A stretch of 40,578 bases of DNA from NCBI GenBank assembly GCA_965369705.1, contig CBDURF010000005.1, positions 1 through 40,578 of the forward strand, given 5' to 3'. Under the pieces are notes generated by a model. The model saw only the letters and a program-made list of their open reading frames with translations. It made no database searches and had not been told where the DNA came from. Positions 7,936 to 16,876 of this stretch are shown in pieces. The stretch comes from JAGLCY01 sp965369705 (GTDB lineage Bacteria > Krumholzibacteriota > Krumholzibacteriia > LZORAL124-64-63). A program made the translations under genes and the position numbers. Within the stretch, counting starts at the first letter, position 1. Each line of letters opens with the position of its first letter.

Positions 7936-8757
7936 CTACCCCAACCCCTGACATTCCGGGCAGAACACCGTTCCCCGCCCGCCGACCACGGTCTTCTCCA
8001 GTTCCGCACCGCAATCCCGGCACGGTTCGCCCCCGCGGCCGTACACCCGCAACTTGCGCCGGAAGTTGCCCGGTTTGCCATTGAAGTTGGTAAAGTTCAT
8101 GAAGGTGGTGCCGCCGTGCTTGATGGCCAGCCGCATGACCTGCTTGCCGCGCCTCAATACGTTGCGCAGCGTCTCTTCCGGAAGGTCACAGGGCCGCGCT
8201 TCGGGATGGACTCCCGCCAGGAACAATGATTCATCCACGTAGATGTTGCCCAGCCCCGCGGCGATGCCCTGATCCAGCAGCAGCGCCTTGATCGGCGCTT
8301 TCCGCCCGCCGATCCGCCGATACCATTCGGGAAACCGCACCTTCATCATGTCCGGGCCGACGTGCGCGAGGGCCGCCGGCCGCACGCCGTCCTCCACCAG
8401 GGTCAGTCGTCCGAACTTGCGGATGTCACGGTAGTGGACCGGCAGGTTCTCGAAATCAAAGGTCAGATGGACGTGCTTGTCTGGAATGTAGCCGTCGAGG
8501 ATGAAGAACTGGCCGGTCATGCGCAGGTGGATCATCAGGTAGGCCGCTTCGCCGTCGTCGCCGGCGAACCACACGATCAGGTACTTGCCGTGGCGGTGGA
8601 CGTCGGTCACGGTCTTGCCCAGAAGGGCGACGCGCGTCTTCCGCGCCGATTGTCCCAGCACCCCGGCGAAATCCACTTGAAGGCCGGTCAGGCGTCGTCC
8701 CGCCAGGTTCTTCTTCAAAGCCAGACCGACGTTTTCCACCTCGGGAAGTTCGGGCAT
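7936..8757 (-). CDS. mutM: Formamidopyrimidine-DNA glycosylase (Fpg/MutM)
   Basis: A 273-residue DNA repair enzyme that removes oxidised purines such as 8-oxoguanine and nicks the abasic site. All hallmarks are present: the N-terminal MPELPEVE with catalytic Pro2 and Glu3 after Met removal, the conserved Lys in HRHGKYLI, the helix-two-turn-helix region with GIGN-like DQGIAAGLGNIYVDESLF, and a C-terminal zinc finger CRDCG...FCPEC (C-x2-C-x16-C-x2-C). Length is standard. Its ATG overlaps the TGA of the upstream TerB/J-domain gene (TGATG), so the two form one transcript. It is confidently Fpg rather than Nei, because the N terminus is PELPEVE and the zinc finger is intact. Confidence 0.97.
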   Translation of the reverse strand: MPELPEVENVGLALKKNLAGRRLTGLQVDFAGVLGQSARKTRVALLGKTVTDVHRHGKYLIVWFAGDDGEAAYLMIHLRMTGQFFILDGYIPDKHVHLTFDFENLPVHYRDIRKFGRLTLVEDGVRPAALAHVGPDMMKVRFPEWYRRIGGRKAPIKALLLDQGIAAGLGNIYVDESLFLAGVHPEARPCDLPEETLRNVLRRGKQVMRLAIKHGGTTFMNFTNFNGKPGNFRRKLRVYGRGGEPCRDCGAELEKTVVGGRGTVFCPECQGLG

Positions 8758-9578
8758 CAGATATCCCGCGCTTCCTTGACCGCGTCGAAGGCCCCATTCA
8801 CGGCGCGCATCTTCTCGGCGGCGAATTTCTGGAAATCCTCGCCCATGCCCTTGTTGGCGACCACGTCGGGATGGTACTCCTTGGCCAGCTTGCGGTAGGC
8901 CTTTTTCACTTCGTCGTCGGTGGCGCCGCTGGTGACGCCCAGCACGGAGTACGAAGCATCGAGGCTGGCGCGGGGGTTGAACATTGCAGCGGCTTCTTCG
9001 TAATCGCGGTCGGACAGTCCCATTTCACGGGCGATGGACCGGATCAGGCGTTCCTCGGCGGCATTGAAGTGACCATCGGCCATGGCGATGCTCATCAACA
9101 GGGAGATCAGGTCCCGCATGCGGGCGGGCTGATGGCCGAGAAGCTGCCGGATCTGGCGGGCGAATTCCTCGGCGGGGATGTGGGAGTCGCGGGCCTCGTT
9201 GAAGATCCGGGCGGCGACGCGTCTTTCGGCCCCGGCCATCCCCAACTGGTCTTTCAGGAAATTATCGAAGGAGCGGATCTCGGCCTGGCCCACCGACCCG
9301 TCGGCCTTGGCCACCTTGGCCGCCAGGCTGATCATGGCGATCATGAATGTCTGTTGAGCCTCCAGCGGACTGTAGCCGAAGGGGCCGGCGCCCACGCCGG
9401 ACCTGCCTCCATAACCCTGTCCGTGGACCCGCGCGCCAGGATGTACCCGCGGCCCGCGCGCGCCTTCGCCCATGTTCGAACCGATGTTCGAACCTATAGC
9501 GCCCCCGATGATGGCCCCCAACGGACCGCCCATCACGAAACCGAGGCTGCCGCCGATCAAAGTGCCCAACAAACCCAT
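8757..9578 (-). CDS. DjlA-like protein: Gly-rich N terminus, TerB domain, C-terminal J domain
   Basis: A 273-residue protein. Residues 4-35 form a hydrophobic Gly-rich segment (GGSLGFVMGGPLGAIIGGAIG), which could be a membrane-associated glycine-zipper. Residues about 75-200 are a TerB-like helical domain with two acidic motifs (KADGSVGQAE, MADGHFNAAE). Residues about 208-273 are a J domain with YSVLGV, KKAYRKLAKEY and the HPD tripeptide (236-238) that stimulates Hsp70 ATPase. This order matches DjlA co-chaperones. The ATG at 9578 follows AAGGTGAG; an open extension of 33 codons upstream lacks conservation signs and is not used. It is co-transcribed with mutM through a TGATG overlap, though no functional link is evident. 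Confidence 0.88.
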   Translation of the reverse strand: MGLLGTLIGGSLGFVMGGPLGAIIGGAIGSNIGSNMGEGARGPRVHPGARVHGQGYGGRSGVGAGPFGYSPLEAQQTFMIAMISLAAKVAKADGSVGQAEIRSFDNFLKDQLGMAGAERRVAARIFNEARDSHIPAEEFARQIRQLLGHQPARMRDLISLLMSIAMADGHFNAAEERLIRSIAREMGLSDRDYEEAAAMFNPRASLDASYSVLGVTSGATDDEVKKAYRKLAKEYHPDVVANKGMGEDFQKFAAEKMRAVNGAFDAVKEARDI

Positions 9579-9820
9579 CAATCTCACCTTCCGGGGAAAA
9601 ACCGGGCGAAACCCGGTCAGCAGGCCTCGAATATGATAATTCCGCAGCGGATTTCCACCAGAAGTACCAAAAACCACAAAGATTTATTCAAGGCCGATTT
9701 TGAGAAGCCGATATATTCCTCAATAACGGGACTGGTGAGGAATGGTTCCTTGCGGGACTGGAAATCCCCTTTCCCCGTATCGTCCACAGAGCGAAAGCAA
9801 GCAGCCAAGGGACACCCCCG

Positions 9821-10243
9821 ATGAGGATACTTGTCGTTGAGGATGACTACATCAGCCGCCGACTTCTTTGCCGCTACCTCGAGCCCTATGGCACGTGTGA
9901 AGAGGCCGAAAACGGCAACGAGGCCGTCGATGCCGTTCGCCGGGCCATTGCCGCCGGGCAGCATTTCGACCTGATCTGCCTGGACATCATGATGCCCGGC
10001 ATGGACGGCCAGCAGGCCCTGGTGCTTCTGCGCCAGATTGAAGCGGAAAACGGCATGCCCCTGGGCCGCGGCGCCAAGGTGGTCATGACTTCGGCGATGG
10101 AGGACAACCAGTACATCATGCAGGCCCTGAACGCCTCGGCCGACGGTTATGTGGTCAAGCCCATCGAAAAATGGGGCTTCATCGCGACCCTGAAGGAAAC
10201 CGGGCTCCTCATGGAATCGTCCCCCAAGCCGGTAGAGGCATGA
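9821..10243 (+). CDS. Single-domain response regulator (receiver only)
   Basis: A 140-residue CheY-like protein made of one receiver domain and a short Pro-containing tail, with no output domain. Acidic pair Asp8-Asp9, phospho-acceptor Asp55 in CLDIMMPGMDG, Thr90/Ser91 in VVMTSAM and Lys113 in YVVKPIE are all in place, so it should be phosphorylated normally. No kinase gene is adjacent; the nearest kinases are about 15 kb away in this window. ATG 9821 has AAGGGA upstream. A strong terminator follows 60 nt after the stop, so it is a monocistronic unit. Its role may be as a phosphate shuttle or protein-binding switch (inference). Confidence 0.93.
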   Translation: MRILVVEDDYISRRLLCRYLEPYGTCEEAENGNEAVDAVRRAIAAGQHFDLICLDIMMPGMDGQQALVLLRQIEAENGMPLGRGAKVVMTSAMEDNQYIMQALNASADGYVVKPIEKWGFIATLKETGLLMESSPKPVEA

Positions 10244-10303
10244 CCCGCGCGGCGCGTTGATTCGTCCCTTGATTCCGAGCGCCTGATTATTCATTCTGAA
10301 TGA

Positions 10304-10335
10304 CCCCTTGCCGATGTTGGCAAGGGGCTTTTCTT
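10304..10335 (+). terminator. Rho-independent terminator of the receiver gene
   Basis: CCCCTTGCC (10304-10312), loop GATGTT, GGCAAGGGG (10319-10327), then CTTTTCTT. This is a perfect 9-bp GC-rich stem with a 6-nt loop and a T-rich tail. Confidence 0.9.
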
Positions 10336-10387
10336 GTCCTATTCTCCCGGTCAATCATTGATCCACCCGACCCGGAACGAGGAATCC

Positions 10388-12205
10388 ATGCCCGACCAGA
10401 CGCAGGGCGGTTCGCCCGTCGAAAGATCCCAGATCGAGGATCGCTTCAAGTGGAAACTGGAAATGATCTTTCCCGACTGGGAAAGCTGGGAAGTCGCCTT
10501 CGCCGAGATCGAGTCGTCCCTGCGGGGCCTGGCGGGCAGGCAGGGCTCCCTGGCCGTGTCGGGCCAGGGCCTGCTGGAGACCATCGAGGCTATCCACCAC
10601 ACCCGGCGGCTGCTGGAAAAGACCTTTGTCTTCGCGGGCATGAAAAGCGACGAGGACACCCGGATCGGCGAGAACACCGCCCGCAAGGGACGGGTGTCGA
10701 GTCTGGCGGTGCGCGTGTCCGAGGCGGTCAGCTGGTTCGAATCCGAATTGCTGGCCATGAAGACGAATCGCCTGACCGAACTCGTGGCCGAGGAGCCGGG
10801 GCTCGAACCCTATGAGCATTTCTTCCACAACATCCACCGGGCGCGGGAGCACACGTTGTCCCCCGAGCAGGAAGCGCTGCTGGCGGGCGCCGGCCTGATG
10901 GCGCACGGGGCGAGCCAGGTCTTCAACGCCTTCGACAACGCCGACCTCCAGTTCGCTCCGGTCGAGGACGAGGAAGGCCGGACGGTCGCCCTGACCAAGG
11001 CCCGGTACTACAAGTTCCTCAAGTCCCAGGACCGGCGGTTGCGCGAGGATTCCTTCGCCAACTTCCTGGACGCCTACGGGGCCCTGAAGAACACTTTGGC
11101 CGCGAACATGGACGCCAACGTCAAGAACCACGTGTTCTTTTCCGGCGCCCGGAAACATGTCGGCACCCTGGAAGCGGCTCTGCATCCGGACGGCGTGCCG
11201 CCGGAGGTGTTCCATTCGTTGATCGGCACGGTCACCGACAACATCGACACCATCCATCGCTACACCGCCCTGAAGAAGAGGGTGCTCGGTCTGGACCCGC
11301 TCAGGGAATATGATCTGACCGTACCCCTGTTCGCCAAGGGCGAGTTCAAGTTCACCTACGACGAAGCCTGCGCCATGCTGCTGGAAGCCTTCGCCCCTCT
11401 GGGTCCCGATTACCTGGCGACCGTCAAGGGGGGCATCGAAGGCGGTTGGATCGACGTGCACGAAAGCGCGGGCAAACGTGGCGGTGGCTACTCCAACGGC
11501 GTCTACGACACGCCGCCGTTCATCCTGCTGAACTGGGCGGACCAGCTGGGCGACACCTTCACCCTGGCCCACGAGCTGGGCCATTCGATGCACTCCTGGC
11601 TGGCGGTGCGCAACCAACCCTACGTCTACGGGGACTACCCCATCTTCACCGCGGAAGTGGCCTCGACGTTCAACGAGCTGCTGGTTATGGATCATCTGCT
11701 GAAGACCGCCGACGACAAGCAGCGCAAGCTCTACTTGCTGGATTACCACCTGTCCCAGATCAACAACACCGTGTTCCGGCAGACCATGTTCGCCGAGTTC
11801 GAGCACCGGATCCACAAGCTGGGCGAGGAGGGACAGACCCTGACGCCCGACTCGCTGGGCGGGCTGTACCAGGAACTTTTGGTCAAGTATTGGGGCCCCG
11901 CGGTGGAGTTCGATCCCGCTCGCAGCCCTTTGACCTGGTGCCGAATTCCCCATTTCTTCTACAACTACTATGTTTACCAGTACGCCACGGCCTATTCCGC
12001 CGCGGTGGCCCTGTCGCGCAAGGTGCTGGCCGGCGGCGAGAATGATCGGGAACAATACCTGGACATCCTGCGTTCCGGATGCAGCAGGTATCCCGTCGAC
12101 ACCATCAAGCTGGGCGGGGTGGACATGGCGACGTCCGGTCCCATGGCGGACGTCATCGCGCTGTTCGGTTCGCTCATCGATCAGACGGAAGAGTTGTTGG
12201 GTTGA
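10388..12205 (+). CDS. pepF: M3-family oligoendopeptidase F
   Basis: A 605-residue cytosolic zinc metallopeptidase (family M3B) that cleaves short peptides. The active-site helix TLAHELGHSMHSWL has HExxH at 395-399, with the third zinc ligand Glu423 in FTAEVASTFNE, the PepF form of the M3 glutamate motif. The C-terminal FFYNYYVYQYATAYSAA region, which helps bind substrate, is also typical. Length is standard and no signal peptide is present. ATG 10388 follows GAGGA; the frame runs further upstream to 10334 but into the preceding terminator. The following exported-protein gene starts 2 nt after the stop, so they are co-transcribed. Confidence 0.96.
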   Translation: MPDQTQGGSPVERSQIEDRFKWKLEMIFPDWESWEVAFAEIESSLRGLAGRQGSLAVSGQGLLETIEAIHHTRRLLEKTFVFAGMKSDEDTRIGENTARKGRVSSLAVRVSEAVSWFESELLAMKTNRLTELVAEEPGLEPYEHFFHNIHRAREHTLSPEQEALLAGAGLMAHGASQVFNAFDNADLQFAPVEDEEGRTVALTKARYYKFLKSQDRRLREDSFANFLDAYGALKNTLAANMDANVKNHVFFSGARKHVGTLEAALHPDGVPPEVFHSLIGTVTDNIDTIHRYTALKKRVLGLDPLREYDLTVPLFAKGEFKFTYDEACAMLLEAFAPLGPDYLATVKGGIEGGWIDVHESAGKRGGGYSNGVYDTPPFILLNWADQLGDTFTLAHELGHSMHSWLAVRNQPYVYGDYPIFTAEVASTFNELLVMDHLLKTADDKQRKLYLLDYHLSQINNTVFRQTMFAEFEHRIHKLGEEGQTLTPDSLGGLYQELLVKYWGPAVEFDPARSPLTWCRIPHFFYNYYVYQYATAYSAAVALSRKVLAGGENDREQYLDILRSGCSRYPVDTIKLGGVDMATSGPMADVIALFGSLIDQTEELLG

Positions 12206-12207
12206 TC

Positions 12208-12864
12208 ATGGCTGCTTTAAAAAAAATCGTGATCGGGTTCGTCGCCCTCTTGTTGCTCGCGACCTCCCTGCCGGCGGCCGCTTCGGATCCGGCCCGGGAT
12301 CAGGAGACCGAACCGGCCAAGGGTCCGGTCAGGGAGGAACCGGAAAAGTTCTCGACCGACCCGGTCGTCTACACGAACGAGAACGGTGACTTCCAGATCA
12401 CGTTTCCAGGGGGCTGCGGCAAGTTGGTGACGCGCAGCAACGAACCCGACCTGTTCGGGGGCGAGTTGTGGGACGACATCGTCCAGGTCAACTATGTCTT
12501 TTGCGACCGCTTCCAGAAGGATGGTGAAGGCTGCTCGGTGACCGCCACCTTCAATCTGCACGACGAGGACGGATCGATGGCCGGCTCCAAACACGTCATC
12601 AGCCGGGTCGAAAGTTCCCTTGAACAATTCGGGGCGAAAATCATCAGCCAGCAAGTTCTCAAGAAGGATTTCGGCAACGGGATCATCGCCGAAGGGGTCG
12701 ATGTCACGGCCAAGCCCGATGAAGGTCCCGGCGAGGTCTGGGTCCGCGGCCTGCTCATCGACGGCGACATCTACATCCTGGCGGCCTGGAACAAGCAGGG
12801 AGGGGTGTGGAAGAATTCCGACTACATCACGTTCTTCAATTCCTTCCAACCCTGGGTGGAATGA
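12208..12864 (+). CDS. Exported protein of unknown function
   Basis: A 218-residue protein with an N-terminal signal (KKIVIGFVALLLLATSLPAAAS) followed by a charged low-complexity linker rich in Glu, Asp and Pro (about residues 28-48). The folded domain starts at VVYTNENGDFQITFPGGCGKLVTRS and contains three Cys residues, with a terminal half similar in texture to small alpha/beta lipoprotein domains (YITFFNSFQPW at the end). I know no family name. It starts 2 nt after the pepF stop, so it is probably translated from the same mRNA. Confidence 0.75.
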   Translation: MAALKKIVIGFVALLLLATSLPAAASDPARDQETEPAKGPVREEPEKFSTDPVVYTNENGDFQITFPGGCGKLVTRSNEPDLFGGELWDDIVQVNYVFCDRFQKDGEGCSVTATFNLHDEDGSMAGSKHVISRVESSLEQFGAKIISQQVLKKDFGNGIIAEGVDVTAKPDEGPGEVWVRGLLIDGDIYILAAWNKQGGVWKNSDYITFFNSFQPWVE

Positions 12865-12906
12865 CCGACCGTCTAATTTTGTGTCTGCAAGCACCTCCCG
12901 ATTTCG

Positions 12907-12912
12907 TATAAT
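12907..12912 (+). promoter_or_regulatory. Possible -10 element of the TonB operon
   Basis: A perfect TATAAT lies 85 bp before the first gene of the operon, in a short AT-rich gap. No hexamer resembling TTGACA sits at 16-18 bp spacing, so this is a weak call. The same context TTTC(n)CGTATAAT occurs before the GT-C-like gene at 3344-3357. Confidence 0.3.
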
Positions 12913-12997
12913 GGCGTTTTGGTACAGTCGGGAAGCCTTTTCTTTCCGTCCGGCCAATCGATCGATCCAAAATCATCATAACGAGTTGAGGGATTGT

Positions 12998-13819
12998 ATG
13001 GGTTTGTCCAACAGTGTTCGTTGGCTGCAGGTCAAGAAGCACGTCCGGAAACATGTCCTGGGTGCGGGCGTGCTGTCGATTCTGCTGGGGGGGTGGGCAG
13101 CCGCCGCGCCGGCCCAGACCGAGGGTGATCCTCGTCAGGCTGCTGGTCGGGATATCGAGCAGGCCATCGACACGCGCCAGGAAACGCAACAGCGGCAGGA
13201 CGAATGGTCCGAGGAAAAAGCCGACCTGGTGCGCCGGTTCCGGTCCGCCACCGCCGGCGTCCAGTGGTTGCGGGAGCGCAAAGTCGAGGAATCGGCCAAG
13301 GCCCGGGCCCTGGATGACCGGGTGGCGGAGTTGCGGCGGCGCCTCGGCGAGGCGGACCGACTGGAAGACAGCATGCAGGACACCCTGATGGTGATTTTCC
13401 ACCGGCTGGAGGAGTCGGTCGCCGGAAGTCTTCCCTTCCTGCCGGAGGAGCGCAACCTGCGCTTGGCCTCGGTGGGGGATGAACTGGTGCGGCCGGACGT
13501 GACCTCAGCCGAAAAACTGCGGCGGTTGCTGGAAGCCCTGCAGGTCGAGGCCGGGTACGCCTCCACCGTGGAGGTCTACCAGGACATGATCGAGATCCAG
13601 GGCGAACAGATCCACGCCGACGTGCTGCGCATCGGTCGGGTGGCGCTGTTTTGGCGCACTCCCGACGGCGACCGTGTGGGGAGTTTCGATCTGTCCGCCG
13701 ATCGGTGGATCGAACTGCCGGGCGGCGCCAAGCGGCGCATCGGCCTGGCCATGGAGATGGCGGCGAGGATGCGCCCCGTCGAATTGATCGATCTTCCCCT
13801 GGGGAGGATCGGACAATGA
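12998..13819 (+). CDS. DUF3450 periplasmic coiled-coil protein of the TonB operon
   Basis: A 273-residue exported protein. The signal peptide covers about residues 20-42 (VLGAGVLSILLGGWAAAAPAQ). A charged coiled-coil follows (about 45-130, rich in Arg, Glu and Gln), then the DUF3450 core with SLPFLPEERNLRLASV and the C-terminal WRTPDGDRVGSFDLSADRW and RIGLAMEMAA. DUF3450 (PF11932) proteins are found at the head of TtpC-ExbB-ExbD-TonB operons, where they act as periplasmic partners; the molecular role is not established. The start at 12998 follows GAGGGA. The stop overlaps the ttpC start as ATGA. Confidence 0.88.
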   Translation: MGLSNSVRWLQVKKHVRKHVLGAGVLSILLGGWAAAAPAQTEGDPRQAAGRDIEQAIDTRQETQQRQDEWSEEKADLVRRFRSATAGVQWLRERKVEESAKARALDDRVAELRRRLGEADRLEDSMQDTLMVIFHRLEESVAGSLPFLPEERNLRLASVGDELVRPDVTSAEKLRRLLEALQVEAGYASTVEVYQDMIEIQGEQIHADVLRIGRVALFWRTPDGDRVGSFDLSADRWIELPGGAKRRIGLAMEMAARMRPVELIDLPLGRIGQ

Positions 13820-15216
13820 AAACCTACGTCGCCGTTTTGTTGTTGATCGTGCTGGCCACTCCCGCCGCGGGGCAGGACATTCGCGAAGCGGCCCGCAAGG
13901 CCGCCGCCGACCGCGCCGCCGCGCAGGAAGAGGCCCACCGGGCGGAAGAGGTCATCCTGGCGGACCGGGAAAAGCTGCAGGCGGAGGTCCTGCGGCTGGA
14001 ACAGGAGCAGGCCGCTCTCGAGCAGGATCTGCGGGACCTGGAGGGGCGCCAGGTAGAGGCGGGTCTCCAGCGGGAAAAGCTGTCCGAGCAATGGTCGGGC
14101 CGGGAGCTGGGTTTTCGGGAAATTTCAGGCAACGTACGGGTGGCGGCCCGCGATCTGGAATCGTTGCTGAAGGCCTCGCCCTTGAGCGCGGGGGCGGACT
14201 GGCGCCTGGAGACCATCAGCCCGCTTCTGGACAAGGGCTATTTCCCTGATATCGACGACATCGCCGGCATGACCACGGTCTTCTTCGACGAAATCGACCG
14301 GGGCGGTCAGGTCAGTCTGCGCGAAGGCGAGTTTGTCGGACGGGACGGCCGCCAAACCACGGGCCGGATCTTCCAGTTGGGTAAATTCACAACCGTCTAT
14401 CAGACCGCGGAGGAAACGGGATTCCTGGTCTGGTCTCCCGAGGGGCATCGCCTGTTCGCCCTGGCGGAACTACCGCCGCGTTCGGTGAGGCGGTCACTGG
14501 ACAGGTATCTGGCCGGGGAGTCGGACGTCGTTCCCCTCGACATCAGCGGCGGAGCGGCGTTGCGCCAGATCACCCAAGGTACCGATTTCTTCGAACACGT
14601 GCAGCAGGGTGGGCCGATCATCTGGCCCATTTTCCTGATCGCCCTGGCCGCACTGGTGATCGTGGTCATCAAGATCGTCTACCTGAACCGGATGCACGGC
14701 AACACGGACCGCATCATGGGCAAAGTGAACGAATTGGCGGCCAAGGGAGATTGGGCGGCCTGCGACAGGATCGTCGCCGGGCACCAGGGCAAGAAGTGGC
14801 CGGTGGTCCGGGTTATCCGGGCGGGGCTGGAAGCCCGGAACGATTCACGGGAAACCTTGGAGAGTGTGCTGCAGGAGGCGATCCTGCATGAATTGCCCCA
14901 GGTCCAGAAAGGGATCGCCATGCTGGCGGTCCTCGGCGCCGTCGCGCCCCTGCTGGGCCTGTTGGGTACCGTCACGGGCATGATCGACACCTTCCGGGTC
15001 ATCACCCTGTTCGGCACCAGTGATCCCAAGCTCATGTCCGGGGGCATCAGCGAGGCCCTGGTGACCACCGAACTGGGCTTGGCGGTGGCCATCCCCATCA
15101 TGCTGCTGCACACCTACCTGTCCCGGAAATCGGATCATTTGATCGGCGACATGGAGGCCAAGGCGGTGCAGCTGACGAACATCATCGACAAGCAGAAGAT
15201 CACGGGGGCTTCATGA
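13816..15216 (+). CDS. ttpC: TtpC-type MotA/TolQ/ExbB proton channel protein with periplasmic coiled coil
   Basis: A 466-residue inner-membrane protein. It has a signal peptide (1-19), then a long periplasmic coiled coil (about 22-110, Glu/Ala/Arg/Gln-rich) and a periplasmic domain up to about 265. The first membrane helix is IIWPIFLIALAALVIVVIKI (about 268-290), and the C-terminal MotA/TolQ/ExbB module holds GAVAPLLGLLGTVTGMIDTF and ELGLAVAIPIMLL. Such enlarged ExbB proteins are known as TtpC from Vibrio TonB2 systems, where they are needed together with ExbB-ExbD-TonB for energy transfer to outer-membrane receptors. ATGA overlaps on both sides (with DUF3450 and exbB) show tight translational coupling. 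Confidence 0.92.
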   Translation: MKTYVAVLLLIVLATPAAGQDIREAARKAAADRAAAQEEAHRAEEVILADREKLQAEVLRLEQEQAALEQDLRDLEGRQVEAGLQREKLSEQWSGRELGFREISGNVRVAARDLESLLKASPLSAGADWRLETISPLLDKGYFPDIDDIAGMTTVFFDEIDRGGQVSLREGEFVGRDGRQTTGRIFQLGKFTTVYQTAEETGFLVWSPEGHRLFALAELPPRSVRRSLDRYLAGESDVVPLDISGGAALRQITQGTDFFEHVQQGGPIIWPIFLIALAALVIVVIKIVYLNRMHGNTDRIMGKVNELAAKGDWAACDRIVAGHQGKKWPVVRVIRAGLEARNDSRETLESVLQEAILHELPQVQKGIAMLAVLGAVAPLLGLLGTVTGMIDTFRVITLFGTSDPKLMSGGISEALVTTELGLAVAIPIMLLHTYLSRKSDHLIGDMEAKAVQLTNIIDKQKITGAS

Positions 15217-15830
15217 CCGACGCGTTCTGGTTCACGGTAGATTATTTCCGTCAGGGCGGCTGGATCATGCTGCCGCTGGTGATCACCTCGGTGGTCCTGT
15301 GGACGATGATCGTGGACCGCTGGCGGGAATTTTCCGTCCTGGGCCGTGGCGATCTGGACCGGAAGGAGGCCATTGCCCTGGTGACGGGACAGGGCGCGAT
15401 TCCCACTGGTCACGATCTGGGCCTGAGGGCCCGGCTGGTCCGGGATTTCCTGCGGGAACGGTCGGGTGTCATCCGGCTGGACCGGAAGATCCTCGGCCAG
15501 GTCTCGCTCCAGCTCCAACAAACCCTGGATGACCGGTTGGCCACCATCGCGGTGCTGGCGGCGGTGGCCCCGTTGCTGGGCCTGCTGGGTACGGTGCTGG
15601 GCATGATCGAGACCTTCGACGTGATTTCGGTTTTCGGCACGGGCAACTCGCGCGCCATGGCGAGCGGCATCTCGATCGCCCTGATCACCACCCAGACCGG
15701 GCTGTTGGTGGCCATCCCTGGTCTGTTGATGAGCAACCGGTTGAACCGAACGGCCCAGACGCTCAAGACGAATCTCGACGAAACGACGGCGGTGCTGGCC
15801 CGCCACCTGACCGAAGGGACCCAGTCATGA
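15213..15830 (+). CDS. exbB: ExbB-like proton channel protein
   Basis: A 205-residue inner-membrane protein of the MotA/TolQ/ExbB family at normal ExbB length. Three hydrophobic helices are visible: IMLPLVITSVVLWTMIVDRW (about 18-37), AVAPLLGLLGTVLGMIETF (about 118-137), and TQTGLLVAIPGLLMSN. It forms the stator pentamer through which protons flow with ExbD. The start codon overlaps the ttpC stop (ATGA) and the stop overlaps exbD, so it belongs to one coupled unit. It is the second ExbB-type protein in the operon; the pairing of TtpC with ExbB is characteristic of the TonB2/3 layout. Confidence 0.93.
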   Translation: MTDAFWFTVDYFRQGGWIMLPLVITSVVLWTMIVDRWREFSVLGRGDLDRKEAIALVTGQGAIPTGHDLGLRARLVRDFLRERSGVIRLDRKILGQVSLQLQQTLDDRLATIAVLAAVAPLLGLLGTVLGMIETFDVISVFGTGNSRAMASGISIALITTQTGLLVAIPGLLMSNRLNRTAQTLKTNLDETTAVLARHLTEGTQS

Positions 15831-16246
15831 TCAACGTACGCAACACCCTGCGCGGAGGCGGCAGCGAGGTGAACATCAACATGGGTCCCCTGGTGGACAT
15901 GGTGTTCCTGCTGCTGATCTTCTTCGTCGTCACCACCAGCTTCGTGAAGGAGACGGGCATCGACGTGCAGCGGTCCACCGCGGCCACGGCGGAGATGAAG
16001 GAGCGCGGCAACATCATGCTCGGCGTCAGCGCCGACGGGCAGGTCTACATGGAAGGCAAGCGCATCGACGTACGCAGCGTGCGGGCCCTGATCGAACGCG
16101 CGCTGGCCGAAGACCCCGATAGCGGCGTGGTGATCGTGGCGGACAAGGACAGCAAAACCGGCACCGTGGTGCAGGCCATGGATCAATGCCGGTTGGCCGG
16201 CGCGAAGAACGTGAGTCTGGCCGCCAAACGGGAAACGGGTGAATGA
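15827..16246 (+). CDS. exbD: ExbD-like biopolymer transport protein
   Basis: A 139-residue protein with a single N-terminal membrane helix (about 20-41) and a periplasmic domain. The essential proton-carrying aspartate is Asp24 in PLVDMVFLLLIFFVV. The C-terminal part (VSADGQVYMEGKRIDV, then VVIVADKDSKTGTVVQAMDQ) matches the periplasmic fold of ExbD/TolR. Together with the two upstream ExbB-type proteins it forms the motor that energises TonB. Both ends overlap neighbouring genes by 4 nt. Confidence 0.95.
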   Translation: MINVRNTLRGGGSEVNINMGPLVDMVFLLLIFFVVTTSFVKETGIDVQRSTAATAEMKERGNIMLGVSADGQVYMEGKRIDVRSVRALIERALAEDPDSGVVIVADKDSKTGTVVQAMDQCRLAGAKNVSLAAKRETGE

Positions 16247-16869
16247 AACTTCGCAAGGGCATGCTGCTGGCTTTCGCCGCCGTCGTGGCCGTGGCGCTGA
16301 ACATCATCCTGTTCGTCTCGGCCGCACTCCTGGCGAGGGACCGGCCCGTTCGCCAGACCTCCACCGCGCCGATATCCGTGAATCTGATCACCCTCAAGCC
16401 AGCTACACCGCCTCCGCCCCAGGAGAAACGCGAGATCCCCAGGCCCAAACCCAAGCCCGAGATGGATTTCACCCCCGAACTGGCCCGGCCCACCCTCCGC
16501 GGTCCCGCGCCGCTGGATATCCAGGTGCGGATCGATCCTTCGCTCTTCGCCGGTGGTCCCGCGCGCGGGGAGTTCATCTTCAACAGCGGCGATCTGGACC
16601 AGCCACCGCGCAAGGTGGTGCAGAACGCGCCGGTCTATCCCTACAAGGCCCGGCAGCGAAACATCGAGGGTTACGTGAAGGTCAAGATGCTGGTTCGGGC
16701 CGACGGGACCATTGGCGAGGTGTCGGTGCTCGATGCCCAACCGAAGGGCCTGTTCGACGCCGCGGCGCTGAAAGCCATTCCGCATTGGAGGTTTCAGCCT
16801 GGGGTGATCGACGGTCAGGCGGTGCCTTCTTGGGTGGTTACTACTATTCGTTTCACCTTGAACAATTGA
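16243..16869 (+). CDS. tonB: TonB energy transducer
   Basis: A 208-residue protein with an N-terminal membrane anchor (about 6-31), a Pro/Lys-rich spacer (PPPPQEKREIPRPKPKPE, about 56-73) that spans the periplasm, and a C-terminal TonB domain (about 128-206): PVYPYKARQRNIEGYVKVKM, VRADGTIGEVSVLDA and FDAAALKAIPHWRFQPG. It contacts the TonB box of outer-membrane receptors and delivers proton-motive force; no receptor gene lies in the window. The spacer is short compared with E. coli TonB. The stop is followed within 7 nt by a 180-bp palindromic element that separates it from the TPR gene. Confidence 0.95.
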   Translation: MKLRKGMLLAFAAVVAVALNIILFVSAALLARDRPVRQTSTAPISVNLITLKPATPPPPQEKREIPRPKPKPEMDFTPELARPTLRGPAPLDIQVRIDPSLFAGGPARGEFIFNSGDLDQPPRKVVQNAPVYPYKARQRNIEGYVKVKMLVRADGTIGEVSVLDAQPKGLFDAAALKAIPHWRFQPGVIDGQAVPSWVVTTIRFTLNN

Positions 16870-16876
16870 GGGTGGG

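Noticed and set aside
10355..12055. Long reverse open frame (566 codons) across pepF
   Set aside because: pepF has intact HExxH and family landmarks; the reverse frame is a typical high-GC antisense shadow with repeated Gly, Val and Gln.
12877..12912. Full promoter for the TonB operon using TTGTGT as -35
   Set aside because: Spacing to TATAAT is 22 bp, so only the -10 hexamer is listed, with low confidence.
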